Below are positions 7,854 through 14,808 of a stretch of DNA of 33,576 nt, one piece after another (within the stretch, counting starts at the first letter, position 1; each line of letters starts with the position of its first letter). The translations under genes were made by a program, and so were the position numbers. This DNA is from Vulcanimicrobiota bacterium. GTDB taxonomy: Bacteria; Vulcanimicrobiota; Vulcanimicrobiia; Vulcanimicrobiales; Vulcanimicrobiaceae. A model generated the notes under the pieces. That model saw only the letters and a list, made by a program, of their open reading frames with translations. It had not been told where the DNA came from and ran no database searches. The stretch is taken from NCBI GenBank assembly GCA_028287565.1, contig JAQBPK010000213.1, positions 1-33,576 of the forward strand, in the 5' to 3' direction.

Positions 7854-8324
7854 CTTGTCTCGCTGATCGTCGCGTACGCGTCGGCGCTGCGGGCGTTCGA
7901 TCCCGGGCTAGACGACGCGCGGGCGACACGGCTTGCGGCGCGGGTCGTCGCCGAAGCCGATGCCGCGCGGATCGACGCGCGGCTGGTGGTCGCGCTCGTC
8001 GCCGTGGAGTCGTCGTGGGAGCCCAAGGCGGTTTCGTCCGCCGGTGCGCGCGGGCTCGGACAGCTCATGCCCGCGACCGCCGCCGGCCTCGGAGTCGATC
8101 CCGACGATCCCGAGGCGAACCTGCACGGCACGGTCGTGCACCTCGCGGGCCTGCTGGCGCGGTACGGCCGCCTACCCGCGCAGGACCGCTACGAGCGCGC
8201 GATCGCAGCGTACAACGCGGGCGCCGGTGCGGTCGACCGCTACGGCGGGGTGCCGCCGTACGCCGAGACGCGGCTAGAGGTGCGCCGAGTGATCGCCCTG
8301 TGGCGCCGGCTCTGCGGTGTCTGA
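7839..8324 (+). CDS. Lytic transglycosylase (SLT domain)
   Basis: A 161-aa protein with the SLT/goose-lysozyme-like fold signature: catalytic Glu in AVESSWEPKAVSSAGARG, GLGQLMPATA, YERAIAAYNAGAGAV, and YGGVPPYAETR. Enzymes of this family cleave the MurNAc-GlcNAc bond of peptidoglycan with formation of 1,6-anhydroMurNAc. The N-terminus is hydrophobic for only a short stretch (residues 4-17), so export by a signal peptide is uncertain. The only plausible start is GTG 7839, inside the right arm of a strong hairpin and with a poor ribosome-binding site. The 3' end overlaps the convergent TatA/B-like gene by 51 bp. Confidence 0.85.
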   Translation: MPSPFLVSLIVAYASALRAFDPGLDDARATRLAARVVAEADAARIDARLVVALVAVESSWEPKAVSSAGARGLGQLMPATAAGLGVDPDDPEANLHGTVVHLAGLLARYGRLPAQDRYERAIAAYNAGAGAVDRYGGVPPYAETRLEVRRVIALWRRLCGV

Positions 8325-8849
8325 CGCGATCGCGGCCGGAGGCGCCGCCTCGCCGTCGGCCGCGATCCCCGGCTCGATGAGATTGAGCGCCGGGCGCGGC
8401 TCCGCGAGCCGCTCCGAGACGCTGTCGGACGGCTCCGCCACGTTGTTCGGCCGCGCCGCGACATTGTTGGGCCGCTCCGGGTCCGGCGCCGGCGGTTCGT
8501 AGGCCCGCGTCACCGGCATCGCGACCGTGGGCGCGTCGTCGTACGCCGCCGTCGCGTCGTACGGCGCCCCGTAATCCGGCTTCGCTTCGTAGGGCGGGTC
8601 GTCGTACGGCTTGCCGTCGTACGCCGCAGCGTCGTACGGGACCGGGTCGTACGCCGGCGCCTCGTACGGCTTCGCGGCCTCGTCCTGCAGGTCGGCGGCG
8701 CGCTCCATCTCGCGGATGAAGGACTGGGACGTGTTCTGAATCTCCCGCATGAAGCCGCCGGCCTTGCGCGCGACGCGCGGCAGCTGTTCGGGTCCGAAGA
8801 GCAGGAGAGCGGCCGCTCCGAGAAGCGCCATATCGGGGATCGAAAGCAT
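8274..8849 (-). CDS. TatA/TatB-like translocase protein with Tyr-Asp repeat tail
   Basis: A 191-aa protein. Residues 1-40 match the TatA/TatB family: a short N-terminal membrane helix (MALLGAAALLLFGPEQLP) with the conserved FGPEQLP hinge, then an amphipathic helix (RVARKAGGFMREIQ). These proteins form part of the Sec-independent twin-arginine translocase. The rest is unusual: residues about 61-107 are a Tyr-rich repeat with Tyr at 62, 67, 72, 77, 82 and 87, an exact five-residue period of the form (P/A)-Y-(D/E)-x-x, then irregular copies, a doubled RPNNVA motif (126-138), and a Pro/Ala-rich end. No tatC is nearby. The length with one membrane helix suits TatB, but TatA versus TatB cannot be decided. 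Confidence 0.8.
   Translation of the reverse strand: MLSIPDMALLGAAALLLFGPEQLPRVARKAGGFMREIQNTSQSFIREMERAADLQDEAAKPYEAPAYDPVPYDAAAYDGKPYDDPPYEAKPDYGAPYDATAAYDDAPTVAMPVTRAYEPPAPDPERPNNVAARPNNVAEPSDSVSERLAEPRPALNLIEPGIAADGEAAPPAAIASDTAEPAPQGDHSAHL
8539..8668 (-). repeat. Short repeats (TCGTACG) encoding the Tyr-Asp tail
   Basis: Seven copies of TCGTACG, a palindrome-centred heptamer, lie between 8539 and 8668, mostly spaced in multiples of three and often 15 bases apart. They encode the (P/A)-Y-(D/E)-x-x pentapeptides of the TatA/B-like protein on the minus strand. Confidence 0.8.
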
Positions 8850-8884
8850 CCGGAGGGTTTCTTCCCGGTCCCGCGCAATGCGTC

Positions 8885-9424
8885 ATGCCCCGCGGCTGCC
8901 CGAGAAGGGCCCGTGGAGACCAACCGAAGGCCGGCCCCCACGCCCTGAAGATCATCTACACCCGCGGCAACCGGACCGAGACCCTGGCGTCCATCGCGAC
9001 GCTGCGGAAGATCCTCAACCGGTTCGTCGCGCACCGCGTCTTCTACGAAGTGAGCTCGCGCAACAAGCGCGGGCATGAGTTCTTCTCGGCCAAGAACACG
9101 TTCGTCGTGGGCTCCATCGAGATCGTGAACCGCGATTACCTGACGATCACGATCTTCGACGCGAACAACGCCTCGCACTCGATCGAGATCCTCAACCCCG
9201 CCGCGATGCGCATCTACGACGACACGCTCGGCAAGGGGTTCGCCGTCTCGTTCCTGAGCGAAGGCTCGGGCGGCGTCGAGTCGCGCTGCTATCTGCGCGA
9301 CGAAGGCGAAGACGGCGAAGCGATCAAGGAACGCAGCGAGCTCGAGAAGATAACGCTGCCGCAGCTATTCGAATATCTGGAAGACATCACGCAGGTCGAC
9401 ATCGTCGGAACGAAGGCGGACTAA
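8885..9424 (+). CDS. Conserved-looking protein of unknown function
   Basis: Up to 179 aa from ATG 8885; I do not recognise the family. The first 20 residues are basic and Pro-rich and look unlike the rest, so the real start may be later, near the LKIIYTRGNRTET segment (8945), although no good ATG or GTG is there. The body is soluble, mixed alpha/beta and acidic at the C-terminus (LRDEGEDGEAIKERSELEK), with Phe/Tyr-rich strands such as HEFFSAKNTFVVGSIEIVN and DYLTITIFD. There is no signal peptide or membrane segment. Its start is divergent from the TatA/B-like gene with about 35 bp between. It ends 4 bp before the end of the convergent Clp-N-like gene. Codon use is like its neighbours, which favours a real gene. 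Confidence 0.75.
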   Translation: MPRGCPRRARGDQPKAGPHALKIIYTRGNRTETLASIATLRKILNRFVAHRVFYEVSSRNKRGHEFFSAKNTFVVGSIEIVNRDYLTITIFDANNASHSIEILNPAAMRIYDDTLGKGFAVSFLSEGSGGVESRCYLRDEGEDGEAIKERSELEKITLPQLFEYLEDITQVDIVGTKAD

Positions 9425-9428
9425 ACCG

Positions 9429-9923
9429 CTACAGCGCGTCGACCGCTTTTGTGACGCCTTGCGGGTCCGAGCCGAATAGGCTCAGCAGGTCGCGGTCTTT
9501 GACCGCTTCCGCGGTGAAGCCGAAGACGAGGTGTTTGGGGCGGTACACGTCGTCCGCGCGGCGCGCGCCTTCGATGAAGACGTGGAACGCGTGCGCATCG
9601 AGATACAGCGTGCGCGAGCCGTCCAGCGAGCGAAACGCGAGCGTGTCGTAGCGCGCAAACGGCGCGTGCTCGCCGTCGGGAAGCGTCCCTTCGGGGACCT
9701 CCGCGACGTCGGGGATCTTCTTTGCGGCATCGGCGGCGGCTTTGTCGATCTTCTCGCGCGGAACGAGCGCGTCGATCGCGGGACCCACCCGCGGATCCGC
9801 CAGCAGCCCCAGCAGCAGATGCGGCGGCGCGACGAACTCCGCGCCGTGCTCGACGGCCGTCGACACGCCGGCGCGCAGCACGCCGAGCAGGTCGTCGCCA
9901 AGACGCAGTTGCTCGCTGTCCAT
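9429..9923 (-). CDS. Clp N-terminal-domain-like protein without ATPase
   Basis: A 164-aa protein. The segment LLGVLRAGVSTAVEHGAEFV then PPHLLLGLLADPRVGPAIDAL resembles one repeat of the Clp N-terminal (substrate- and adaptor-binding) domain of ClpA/B/C. There is no AAA+ domain, so it is not a Clp ATPase. The second half (residues about 80-160) has FARYDTLAFRSLDG and LYLDAHAFHVFIEGARR, which I do not recognise. ATG 9923 overlaps the stop of the upstream TPR gene (TGATG); a GTG one codon earlier is also possible. The coupling suggests a shared function with the TPR protein, perhaps protein-protein interaction. The Clp similarity is moderate. Confidence 0.65.
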   Translation of the reverse strand: MDSEQLRLGDDLLGVLRAGVSTAVEHGAEFVAPPHLLLGLLADPRVGPAIDALVPREKIDKAAADAAKKIPDVAEVPEGTLPDGEHAPFARYDTLAFRSLDGSRTLYLDAHAFHVFIEGARRADDVYRPKHLVFGFTAEAVKDRDLLSLFGSDPQGVTKAVDAL

Positions 9924-10396
9924 CACGGTCGTCTGATGCGACCTTCGAGGCGCGTCGCCTTCCGCAGCATCCCGACGGCTTCGCGCTTGCGCCCGCTGCG
10001 GTGCAGCGCGACACCGAGATTGTGATACGCCGGCGCGTACGCGTCGTCGGCGACGATGGCGTATTCGTAGTGCACGATCGCCTCGTCCACCGCGCCGTCT
10101 TCGAGCAGCAGGTTCCCGATGGTCGTGATCGCGGCGGCGCTGCGCGGCTCGGCTTCCAGCGCGGCGACGAGCTCCTCGATCGCGCGCGCGACATCGCGGC
10201 GCCGGATGGCGATGATTGCGCGCTTGTTGCGCGCCGCGGCAATATCGGCAGACGTCACCGCCGTGGCGAGTGCTTCGGCGAACGCGGCGTCGGCGTCGTC
10301 GAGCCGGCCGCGCTCGAGCTCGTGCGTCCCGCGGCCGAACGCGCCGGACGGCACCGGCCCCGGGAGCAGGCGACGCAGGCGGTCGAAGAACGGCAC
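9923..10396 (-). CDS. Tetratricopeptide repeat protein
   Basis: About 157 aa if started at GTG 10396; a later GTG near 10354 is an alternative. At least three TPR-like helix pairs are visible: HELERGRLDDADAAFAEAL, ARNKRAIIAIRRRDVARAIE with ELVAALEAEPRSAAAI, and a canonical repeat AVDEAIVHYEYAIVADDAYAPAYHNLGVALHRSG. TPR proteins are usually scaffolds. No signal peptide or membrane segment is seen. It is coupled to the Clp-N-like gene downstream by a TGATG overlap. Its upstream end abuts the trmD start back to back, with no intergenic room for two promoters, so one of the two starts is probably misplaced. Confidence 0.7.
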   Translation of the reverse strand: MPFFDRLRRLLPGPVPSGAFGRGTHELERGRLDDADAAFAEALATAVTSADIAAARNKRAIIAIRRRDVARAIEELVAALEAEPRSAAAITTIGNLLLEDGAVDEAIVHYEYAIVADDAYAPAYHNLGVALHRSGRKREAVGMLRKATRLEGRIRRP

Positions 10397-11107
10397 GTGG
10401 GGGTCTTGCACGTCGACGTCGTCACGCTCTTCCCCGAGATGTTCGCGCCCGTGATCGGCCTCTCGATCGTCGGCCGCGCGATCGAACGCGGCCTGGTCGA
10501 CCTGCGGACGCACCACCTGCTCGACGCGCTCGAAGGCCGCGAACGAGCGGACGAACGCCCCTACGGCGGCGGCCCGGGCATGGTGCTCCGCATCGAGCCG
10601 CTCGCGCGGACGCTGGACGCGATCCTGGCCGCGGCGCCGCCGGACGAGCGCCGCTTGATCGTCCTGACCTCCGCGAGCGGCCCGGTCTTCCGCCAAGCGG
10701 ACGCGGCCGCGTGGTCGGCGCTGGACCGGCTGATCCTGATCTGCGGCCACTACGAAGGCGTGGACGAGCGCCTGCGCTTGCTCTACCCGCTCGAAGAGAT
10801 CTCCCTGGGCGAGTTCGTCCTGACGGGCGGCGAGATCGCGGCGATGGCCTTCCTGGACGCGACCGTCCGCTTGATCCCGGGCGCGATCGAGGCGGACTCG
10901 GTCGCGGCAGAGTCGTGGTCCGGCGACGAGCTCGACCATCCGTCCTACACACGCCCGCCGACGTTCCGCGGGGTCGACGTCCCGGCGGTGCTACTGAGCG
11001 GTGACCATGCGAAAATCGCCGAATGGCGCCGCGAACAGTCCCGCGCCCGAGCAACCGAGCGTAACCGTCTCCGGGCGACGGAAGCCGAGGCGGATTATTC
11101 ACAGTGA
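10397..11107 (+). CDS. trmD: tRNA (guanine-N1-)-methyltransferase TrmD
   Basis: A 236-aa SPOUT-class enzyme that methylates G37 of tRNAs using SAM, acting as a dimer and preventing frameshifts. Motifs are VVTLFPEMFAP near the start, ADERPYGGGPGMVLRIEP, LTSASGPVFRQADA, LILICGHYEGVDERL, and the trefoil-knot region EEISLGEFVLTGGEIAAMA. LDHPSYTRPPTFRGVDVP is also conserved. The start is uncertain: GTG 10397 or TTG 10406 would both precede the first conserved residues, and the ORF extends much further upstream only by chance. Upstream rpsP and rimM, common partners of trmD, are absent. The next gene is rplS after a 115-bp leader. Confidence 0.95.
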   Translation: MGVLHVDVVTLFPEMFAPVIGLSIVGRAIERGLVDLRTHHLLDALEGRERADERPYGGGPGMVLRIEPLARTLDAILAAAPPDERRLIVLTSASGPVFRQADAAAWSALDRLILICGHYEGVDERLRLLYPLEEISLGEFVLTGGEIAAMAFLDATVRLIPGAIEADSVAAESWSGDELDHPSYTRPPTFRGVDVPAVLLSGDHAKIAEWRREQSRARATERNRLRATEAEADYSQ

Positions 11108-11137
11108 ATCAGGCCCGGGCCCGTGACCTTTCCTCCC

Positions 11138-11166
11138 TTGCCGGGGTAGGGGGTCCGTGGTACACT
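11138..11166 (+). promoter_or_regulatory. Candidate sigma-70 promoter for rplS
   Basis: TTGCCG (11138-11143) and TACACT (11161-11166) are separated by exactly 17 bases, each matching four of six consensus positions. Transcription would start near 11173 and give a leader of about 50 bases that contains a hairpin. Confidence 0.45.
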
Positions 11167-11178
11167 ACCGGGGTTGCC

Positions 11179-11200
11179 CGCCGCGTCCATGCGGCGTTTT
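11179..11200 (+). terminator. Terminator/attenuator-like hairpin in the rplS leader
   Basis: CGCCGC (11179-11184) pairs with GCGGCG (11191-11196) around a 6-base loop and is followed directly by TTTT. It could end transcription of trmD or attenuate rplS. Confidence 0.45.
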
Positions 11201-11222
11201 CGCTGTTCGTCAGAGAGCTGTC

Positions 11223-11597
11223 ATGAACGTACTCGACCTGATCCAGAAGGAACAGGAGAAGCCGACCGTCCCGGATTTCCGCCCGGGCGACACCGTCAAG
11301 GTCTACCAGCGGGTGGTCGAGGGCGGCAAAGAGCGCATCCAGATGTTCGAAGGCGTCGTGACGGTCCGCAAGAACGGCGGGCTGGCCGAGACGATCACCG
11401 TCCGCCGCGTCGCCCACGGTGTCGGCGTCGAGCGCTCCTTTCTGCTGCACAGCCCGCGCATCGACCGCATCGAAGTGTCGAAGCGCGGCATCGTGCGGCG
11501 CTCGCGGCTCTACTACTTGAGCGACAAAGTCGGTAAGGCCGCACGCATCAAAGAGCGCAAAGTCGACCGCAAAGCGGAGCGCAAGACCGCCAAGTAA
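11223..11597 (+). CDS. rplS: 50S ribosomal protein L19
   Basis: A 124-aa bL19 protein starting at ATG 11223 ([13 protein letters not shown]). The frame is open 22 codons upstream, but that part overlaps the leader hairpin and is not conserved. Family landmarks are [34 protein letters not shown], the [18 protein letters not shown] segment and [20 protein letters not shown]. bL19 sits at the subunit interface of the ribosome. It follows trmD, as is usual, and is followed by two signal peptidase genes. Its stop codon lies in the loop of a perfect hairpin at 11583-11606. Confidence 0.98.
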   Translation: MNVLDLIQKEQEKPTVPDFRPGDTVKVYQRVVEGGKERIQMFEGVVTVRKNGGLAETITVRRVAHGVGVERSFLLHSPRIDRIEVSKRGIVRRSRLYYLSDKVGKAARIKERKVDRKAERKTAK

Positions 11598-11606
11598 GGC
11601 GGTCTT
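11583..11606 (+). terminator. Perfect 9-bp hairpin at the end of rplS
   Basis: AAGACCGCC (11583-11591) pairs with GGCGGTCTT (11598-11606), and the rplS TAA is in the 6-base loop. No T-tract follows beyond TCTT, so it may be a weak terminator or an RNA-processing or stability element before lepB. Confidence 0.5.
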
Positions 11607-11609
11607 CCC

Positions 11610-12362
11610 GTGACCCCGCTGGAACTGCTCGCGCTGATCGCGGTATTCGCGATCGTGCGCGTGGCCATAAGCATCCGCCCCGGAACTCCCGTCGCCCCCG
11701 GCGGTGAGGGCGAGGGCCGCACGTCCCCGTCGGCGCGCACGGTCATCCGCGAGTACCTCGACGCGTTCATCGTGGCGGGGCTCGTCGCGCTGTTCCTGAT
11801 CACGTTCGTCGTGCGCACGTTCTTCATCCCCAGCGGATCGATGGAACCGACGCTGCAGATCCACGACGTGCTGCTCGTCAACGAGTTCGAGTACCGCTTC
11901 ACCAAGCCGCACGAAGGCGACATCGTCGTCTTCCCGCCGCCGATCATCAGCCCCAACGACTTCATCAAACGCACGATCGGCCTGCCGGGCGATCAGATTC
12001 GCGTCCACGCCGGCGTCGTGTACCGCAACGGCGTCGCGATGGACGAGCCGTACATCGCCGCCAAGCCGAACTACGAGCTCGAGCTCAAGAACTACGGCGT
12101 CTACATCGACGGCATCCCGCTCGACCCGGCGATGGCGAACATACCGCCCAAAGAGAAGTGGAGCGCGCCCGACCGCATACCGGACGGCTGCTACCTCATG
12201 TTCGGCGACAACCGTCTCAACTCGGAAGACTCGCACATCTGGGGCTTCGCGCAGTTGTCGGGCACGTTCCAGAACGGCCCGCGCAAAGGCGAGAAAGCCT
12301 CGTTCACGGGCCACGCGTTCCTGCTGTTCTACCCGCTGAACCGCATCAGGATTCTGCACTAA
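11610..12362 (+). CDS. lepB: Signal peptidase I (first copy)
   Basis: A 250-aa type I signal peptidase from GTG 11610. A hydrophobic segment at 5-21 and a second at about 52-70 would place the catalytic domain outside the membrane. The catalytic dyad is Ser77 in IPSGSMEPTL and Lys120 in FIKRTIGLPGD; the conserved GDNRLNSEDSHIWG box follows. Between the Lys box and the GDN box is an insertion (about residues 140-180, NYELELKNYGVYIDG and neighbours), typical of longer family members. The enzyme removes signal peptides from exported proteins. It is followed 10 bp later by a second, shorter lepB. Confidence 0.95.
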   Translation: MTPLELLALIAVFAIVRVAISIRPGTPVAPGGEGEGRTSPSARTVIREYLDAFIVAGLVALFLITFVVRTFFIPSGSMEPTLQIHDVLLVNEFEYRFTKPHEGDIVVFPPPIISPNDFIKRTIGLPGDQIRVHAGVVYRNGVAMDEPYIAAKPNYELELKNYGVYIDGIPLDPAMANIPPKEKWSAPDRIPDGCYLMFGDNRLNSEDSHIWGFAQLSGTFQNGPRKGEKASFTGHAFLLFYPLNRIRILH

Positions 12363-12372
12363 GCCGACGAAC

Positions 12373-12873
12373 GTGGCCACCGTGGCGAGGACGCGGACCG
12401 TGGTTTCGCTCTCCGCGCAGCTCGTGGTGCTGCTGCTCATAGCCGCCGCTTTCTTCATGCGGACGTCGCCGGTGGACGGGTTGTCGATGGAGCCGCGCGT
12501 GCACGCAGGCGAGATCGTGCTGATCACCACGCTCGCGTACCGCTTCGGTTCGGTTCGGCGCGGTGACGTCGTCGCGTTCCGCCACGACGCACCGACCACC
12601 GAGACGTACATAAAGCGCGTCGTCGGGCTTCCGGGGGAGCGCGTCGAAGTGCGCCATGGGATCGTTTCGATCGACGGCCGCGAGATCGCGGAGCCGTACG
12701 TGCAATTTCGCGACAAGCGCAGCGCACCGCCGGTGACCGTCCCCGCGCACGCGTACTACGTCCTCGGGGACAACCGCTCCGACAGCGACGACTCACGCAA
12801 CTGGGGCGTGGTCCGCGACGGCGACATGGTAGGCAAAGCCCTCGTCGGCATCTGGCCGCCCCGGCGGCTCTGA
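12373..12873 (+). CDS. lepB: Signal peptidase I (second copy, short)
   Basis: A 166-aa type I signal peptidase from GTG 12373. One N-terminal transmembrane segment (residues about 10-29) precedes catalytic Ser38 (DGLSMEP) and Lys81 (YIKRVVGLPGE); the GDNRSDSDDSRNWG box is intact. It lacks the first membrane segment and the mid-domain insertion of the preceding copy, so the two are divergent paralogues, not a recent duplication. The stop overlaps the rbgA start (TGATG). Two signal peptidases in tandem suggest a division of substrates, which the sequence cannot resolve. Confidence 0.94.
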   Translation: MATVARTRTVVSLSAQLVVLLLIAAAFFMRTSPVDGLSMEPRVHAGEIVLITTLAYRFGSVRRGDVVAFRHDAPTTETYIKRVVGLPGERVEVRHGIVSIDGREIAEPYVQFRDKRSAPPVTVPAHAYYVLGDNRSDSDDSRNWGVVRDGDMVGKALVGIWPPRRL

Positions 12874-13679
12874 TGGCAAGCCACGGCGGCGTCCAAGAGG
12901 CTCAGATCCAGTGGTACCCAGGCCACATGGCGCAGGCGATGCGCAAGCTCGGGGAGCGGCTGCGCATCGTGGACGTGCTCATCGAGGTGCTCGATGCGCG
13001 GCTGCCGCGCGCGTCGTCGAACCCCGCGCTCGACCGGCTGGCCGCGCACAAGCCGCGCGTGATCCTGCTCGGGCGCGAGGACCTAGCCGACCCGCACGCG
13101 ACGCGTGAATGGATGGCGTGGTACCAGCGCAGCGGGCGGACCGCCATCCCGGTCAACGGCAAGGATCAAACGTCGGTAAAGCGCGTCGCGGCGGCGCTCG
13201 GCGCGCTCGCCGGCGAGAGCGGCACGATGCGGGCGATGGTCGTGGGCATCCCGAACACCGGCAAATCCTCGATCATCAACGGGCTTCTCCGCCGCACCGC
13301 GGCGAAGACCGAAGACAAGGCCGGGGTCACGCGCTCGCTGCAATGGTTCCGCGTACAGCCGAAACTCGAAGTGATGGACACGCCGGGCATCTTGGTTCCG
13401 AAGATCGCGACGCCGGAAGCGCAGTGGCAGCTCGCTTTGACCGGCGCGCTGCCGCGCGAGCGTTTCGGCGCCGAAGACGTGGTCGAGCACTTCGTCACGT
13501 GGTCGCGCGAGCACCATCCGCAGGCGAATATTCCGGATCTCGAGACGTTCGCGCGCGCTCGCGGCTTCGCGCGGCGCGGCGGGGAGGTCGACCTGCACAA
13601 CGCGGCCGGGGCCTATCTGAAAGATTTCAACGACGGCAAGTTCGGGCGGATCACGTTCGAGCGCGCGGAGCCGGCTTGA
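12873..13679 (+). CDS. rbgA: Ribosome biogenesis GTPase RbgA/YlqF
   Basis: A 268-aa circularly permuted GTPase. It starts with the family's QIQWYPGHMAQAM, then VDVLIEVLDARLPRASSNP. G1 is GIPNTGKSS, a G2-like region is KAGVTRS, and G3 is DTPGIL. In RbgA these proteins help late 50S assembly. The G4 motif, normally NKxD and placed before G1 because of the permutation, reads GRED (residues 67-70), so both Asn and Lys are replaced while the Asp is kept. The C-terminal RNA-binding-like part is present (FARARGFARRGGEVD). Start and stop overlap the neighbouring genes by TGATG on each side. Confidence 0.92.
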   Translation: MASHGGVQEAQIQWYPGHMAQAMRKLGERLRIVDVLIEVLDARLPRASSNPALDRLAAHKPRVILLGREDLADPHATREWMAWYQRSGRTAIPVNGKDQTSVKRVAAALGALAGESGTMRAMVVGIPNTGKSSIINGLLRRTAAKTEDKAGVTRSLQWFRVQPKLEVMDTPGILVPKIATPEAQWQLALTGALPRERFGAEDVVEHFVTWSREHHPQANIPDLETFARARGFARRGGEVDLHNAAGAYLKDFNDGKFGRITFERAEPA

Positions 13680-14449
13680 TGGCGAACACCGAAGCCGCGC
13701 GCCGCAAGAAGCGCAACGCGACCCAGCGCGAGCACCGGCGCCTCGACCGGCTGCACGCGTTCGAGGAGCGCGCGCGCGCGTCGGGCTACCGGCTCGTGGG
13801 CGGCATCGACGAGGTCGGGCGCGGCCCGCTCGCCGGCCCGGTCGTGGCGGCGTGCGTCGTCACCGACGGCCCGCTGCGGCTGCGCGGCCTCAACGACTCG
13901 AAGCAAGTGCTGCCGGAGATGCGCGAGTCGCTCGCAATCGAGATCAAGGCGAACTGCGTCGCGTGGGCGGTCGGCGAGGCGGACGTCGGCGAGATCGACA
14001 AGCTCAACATCTACTGGGCGAGCATCCTCGCGATGGAGCGCGCGCTCGCGGCCCTGCACGTGCCGCCGGAGTATCTGCTCACGGACGCGGTGCGCATCAA
14101 GTCGTGGAGCGGTCCGCAAGAACCGGTGATCAAAGGCGATGCGAAGTGCGCGACCGTGGCGGCGGCGTCCATCGTCGCCAAGGTGCACCGCGACGGGCTG
14201 CTGGTCGCGCTGCACGAAACCTATCCGCAGTACGGTTTCAACCAGCACAAGGGCTATGCGTCGCCGCAGCACATCGCGGCGCTCAACGCGCACGGCCCGT
14301 GCGCCGAGCACCGGCGCGCGTTCTGGCGCGTGCGCGCCGCCTGGGACGCCCTGCCCGGGATGGAGCAGTTCGTCGCCGACGAGCTCGTCGCGGACGGCCG
14401 CGCCGCGGCAGCAGAGGAAACGGTCGAGCCCGAGGCCGTCGCTACGTGA
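13679..14449 (+). CDS. rnhB: Ribonuclease HII
   Basis: A 256-aa RNase HII that cleaves the RNA strand of RNA-DNA hybrids, including single ribonucleotides in DNA. Start ATG 13679 overlaps the rbgA stop. Active-site residues are Asp44 and Glu45 in GGIDEVGRGPLAGPVV and Asp136 in YLLTDAV. Also conserved are LNDSKQVLPEMRE, KGDAKCATVAAASIVAKVHR, and YGFNQHKGYASPQH. An Arg/Lys-rich N-terminal extension of about 35 residues and an acidic, Ala-rich C-terminal tail exceed the minimal fold. It is followed by yraN, whose GTG start overlaps its stop (GTGA). Confidence 0.96.
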   Translation: MANTEAARRKKRNATQREHRRLDRLHAFEERARASGYRLVGGIDEVGRGPLAGPVVAACVVTDGPLRLRGLNDSKQVLPEMRESLAIEIKANCVAWAVGEADVGEIDKLNIYWASILAMERALAALHVPPEYLLTDAVRIKSWSGPQEPVIKGDAKCATVAAASIVAKVHRDGLLVALHETYPQYGFNQHKGYASPQHIAALNAHGPCAEHRRAFWRVRAAWDALPGMEQFVADELVADGRAAAAEETVEPEAVAT

Positions 14450-14808
14450 ACCGCGCGGAGCGCGGGCAGATGAACCGCGCGGAGCGCGGGCGCGCGGGCG
14501 AGGACGCCGCGGCGCTGCTGCTCCAGGCGCACGGCTACCGCATCGTCGCGCGCAACGTGCGCCTGCCGGGCGGCGAGATCGACATCATCGCGCGCGACGG
14601 CGACACCGTCGTGTTCGTCGAGGTGAAAGCGCGCGCGAGCGGCACGTACGGCAGCGCGGTGCGCGCCGTGGACGCGCGCAAGCGCGCCACGCTGCGCGCG
14701 CTCGCGAACGACTGGCTGCAAATTGCGGCGCCGAGAGCGCGCGCGCGCTTCGACGTCGTGACGTACGACCGCGGCCGGGCCACGCTGCACCGCGGGGCGT
14801 TCGCGTGA
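14446..14808 (+). CDS. yraN: YraN/UPF0102 family endonuclease-like protein
   Basis: About 120 aa from GTG 14446, which overlaps the rnhB stop; ATG 14470 is an alternative that would remove one copy of a duplicated octapeptide. The UPF0102 signature is complete: GRAGEDAAALLLQAHGYRI, ARNVRLPGGEIDIIARDG, and VVFVEVKARAS, which gives the restriction-endonuclease-like E/D...ExK arrangement. The cellular role of this family is not firmly established. It sits in its conserved place after rnhB. The kinase gene begins at its stop (GTGA overlap). Confidence 0.92.
   Translation: MNRAERGQMNRAERGRAGEDAAALLLQAHGYRIVARNVRLPGGEIDIIARDGDTVVFVEVKARASGTYGSAVRAVDARKRATLRALANDWLQIAAPRARARFDVVTYDRGRATLHRGAFA
14447..14490 (+). 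repeat. 24-bp-period tandem repeat at the start of yraN
   Basis: The 20 bases at 14447-14466 recur exactly at 14471-14490. The repeat is in frame and duplicates eight codons (NRAERG plus two variable residues). Each copy begins with a possible start codon (GTG, ATG). Confidence 0.85.
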
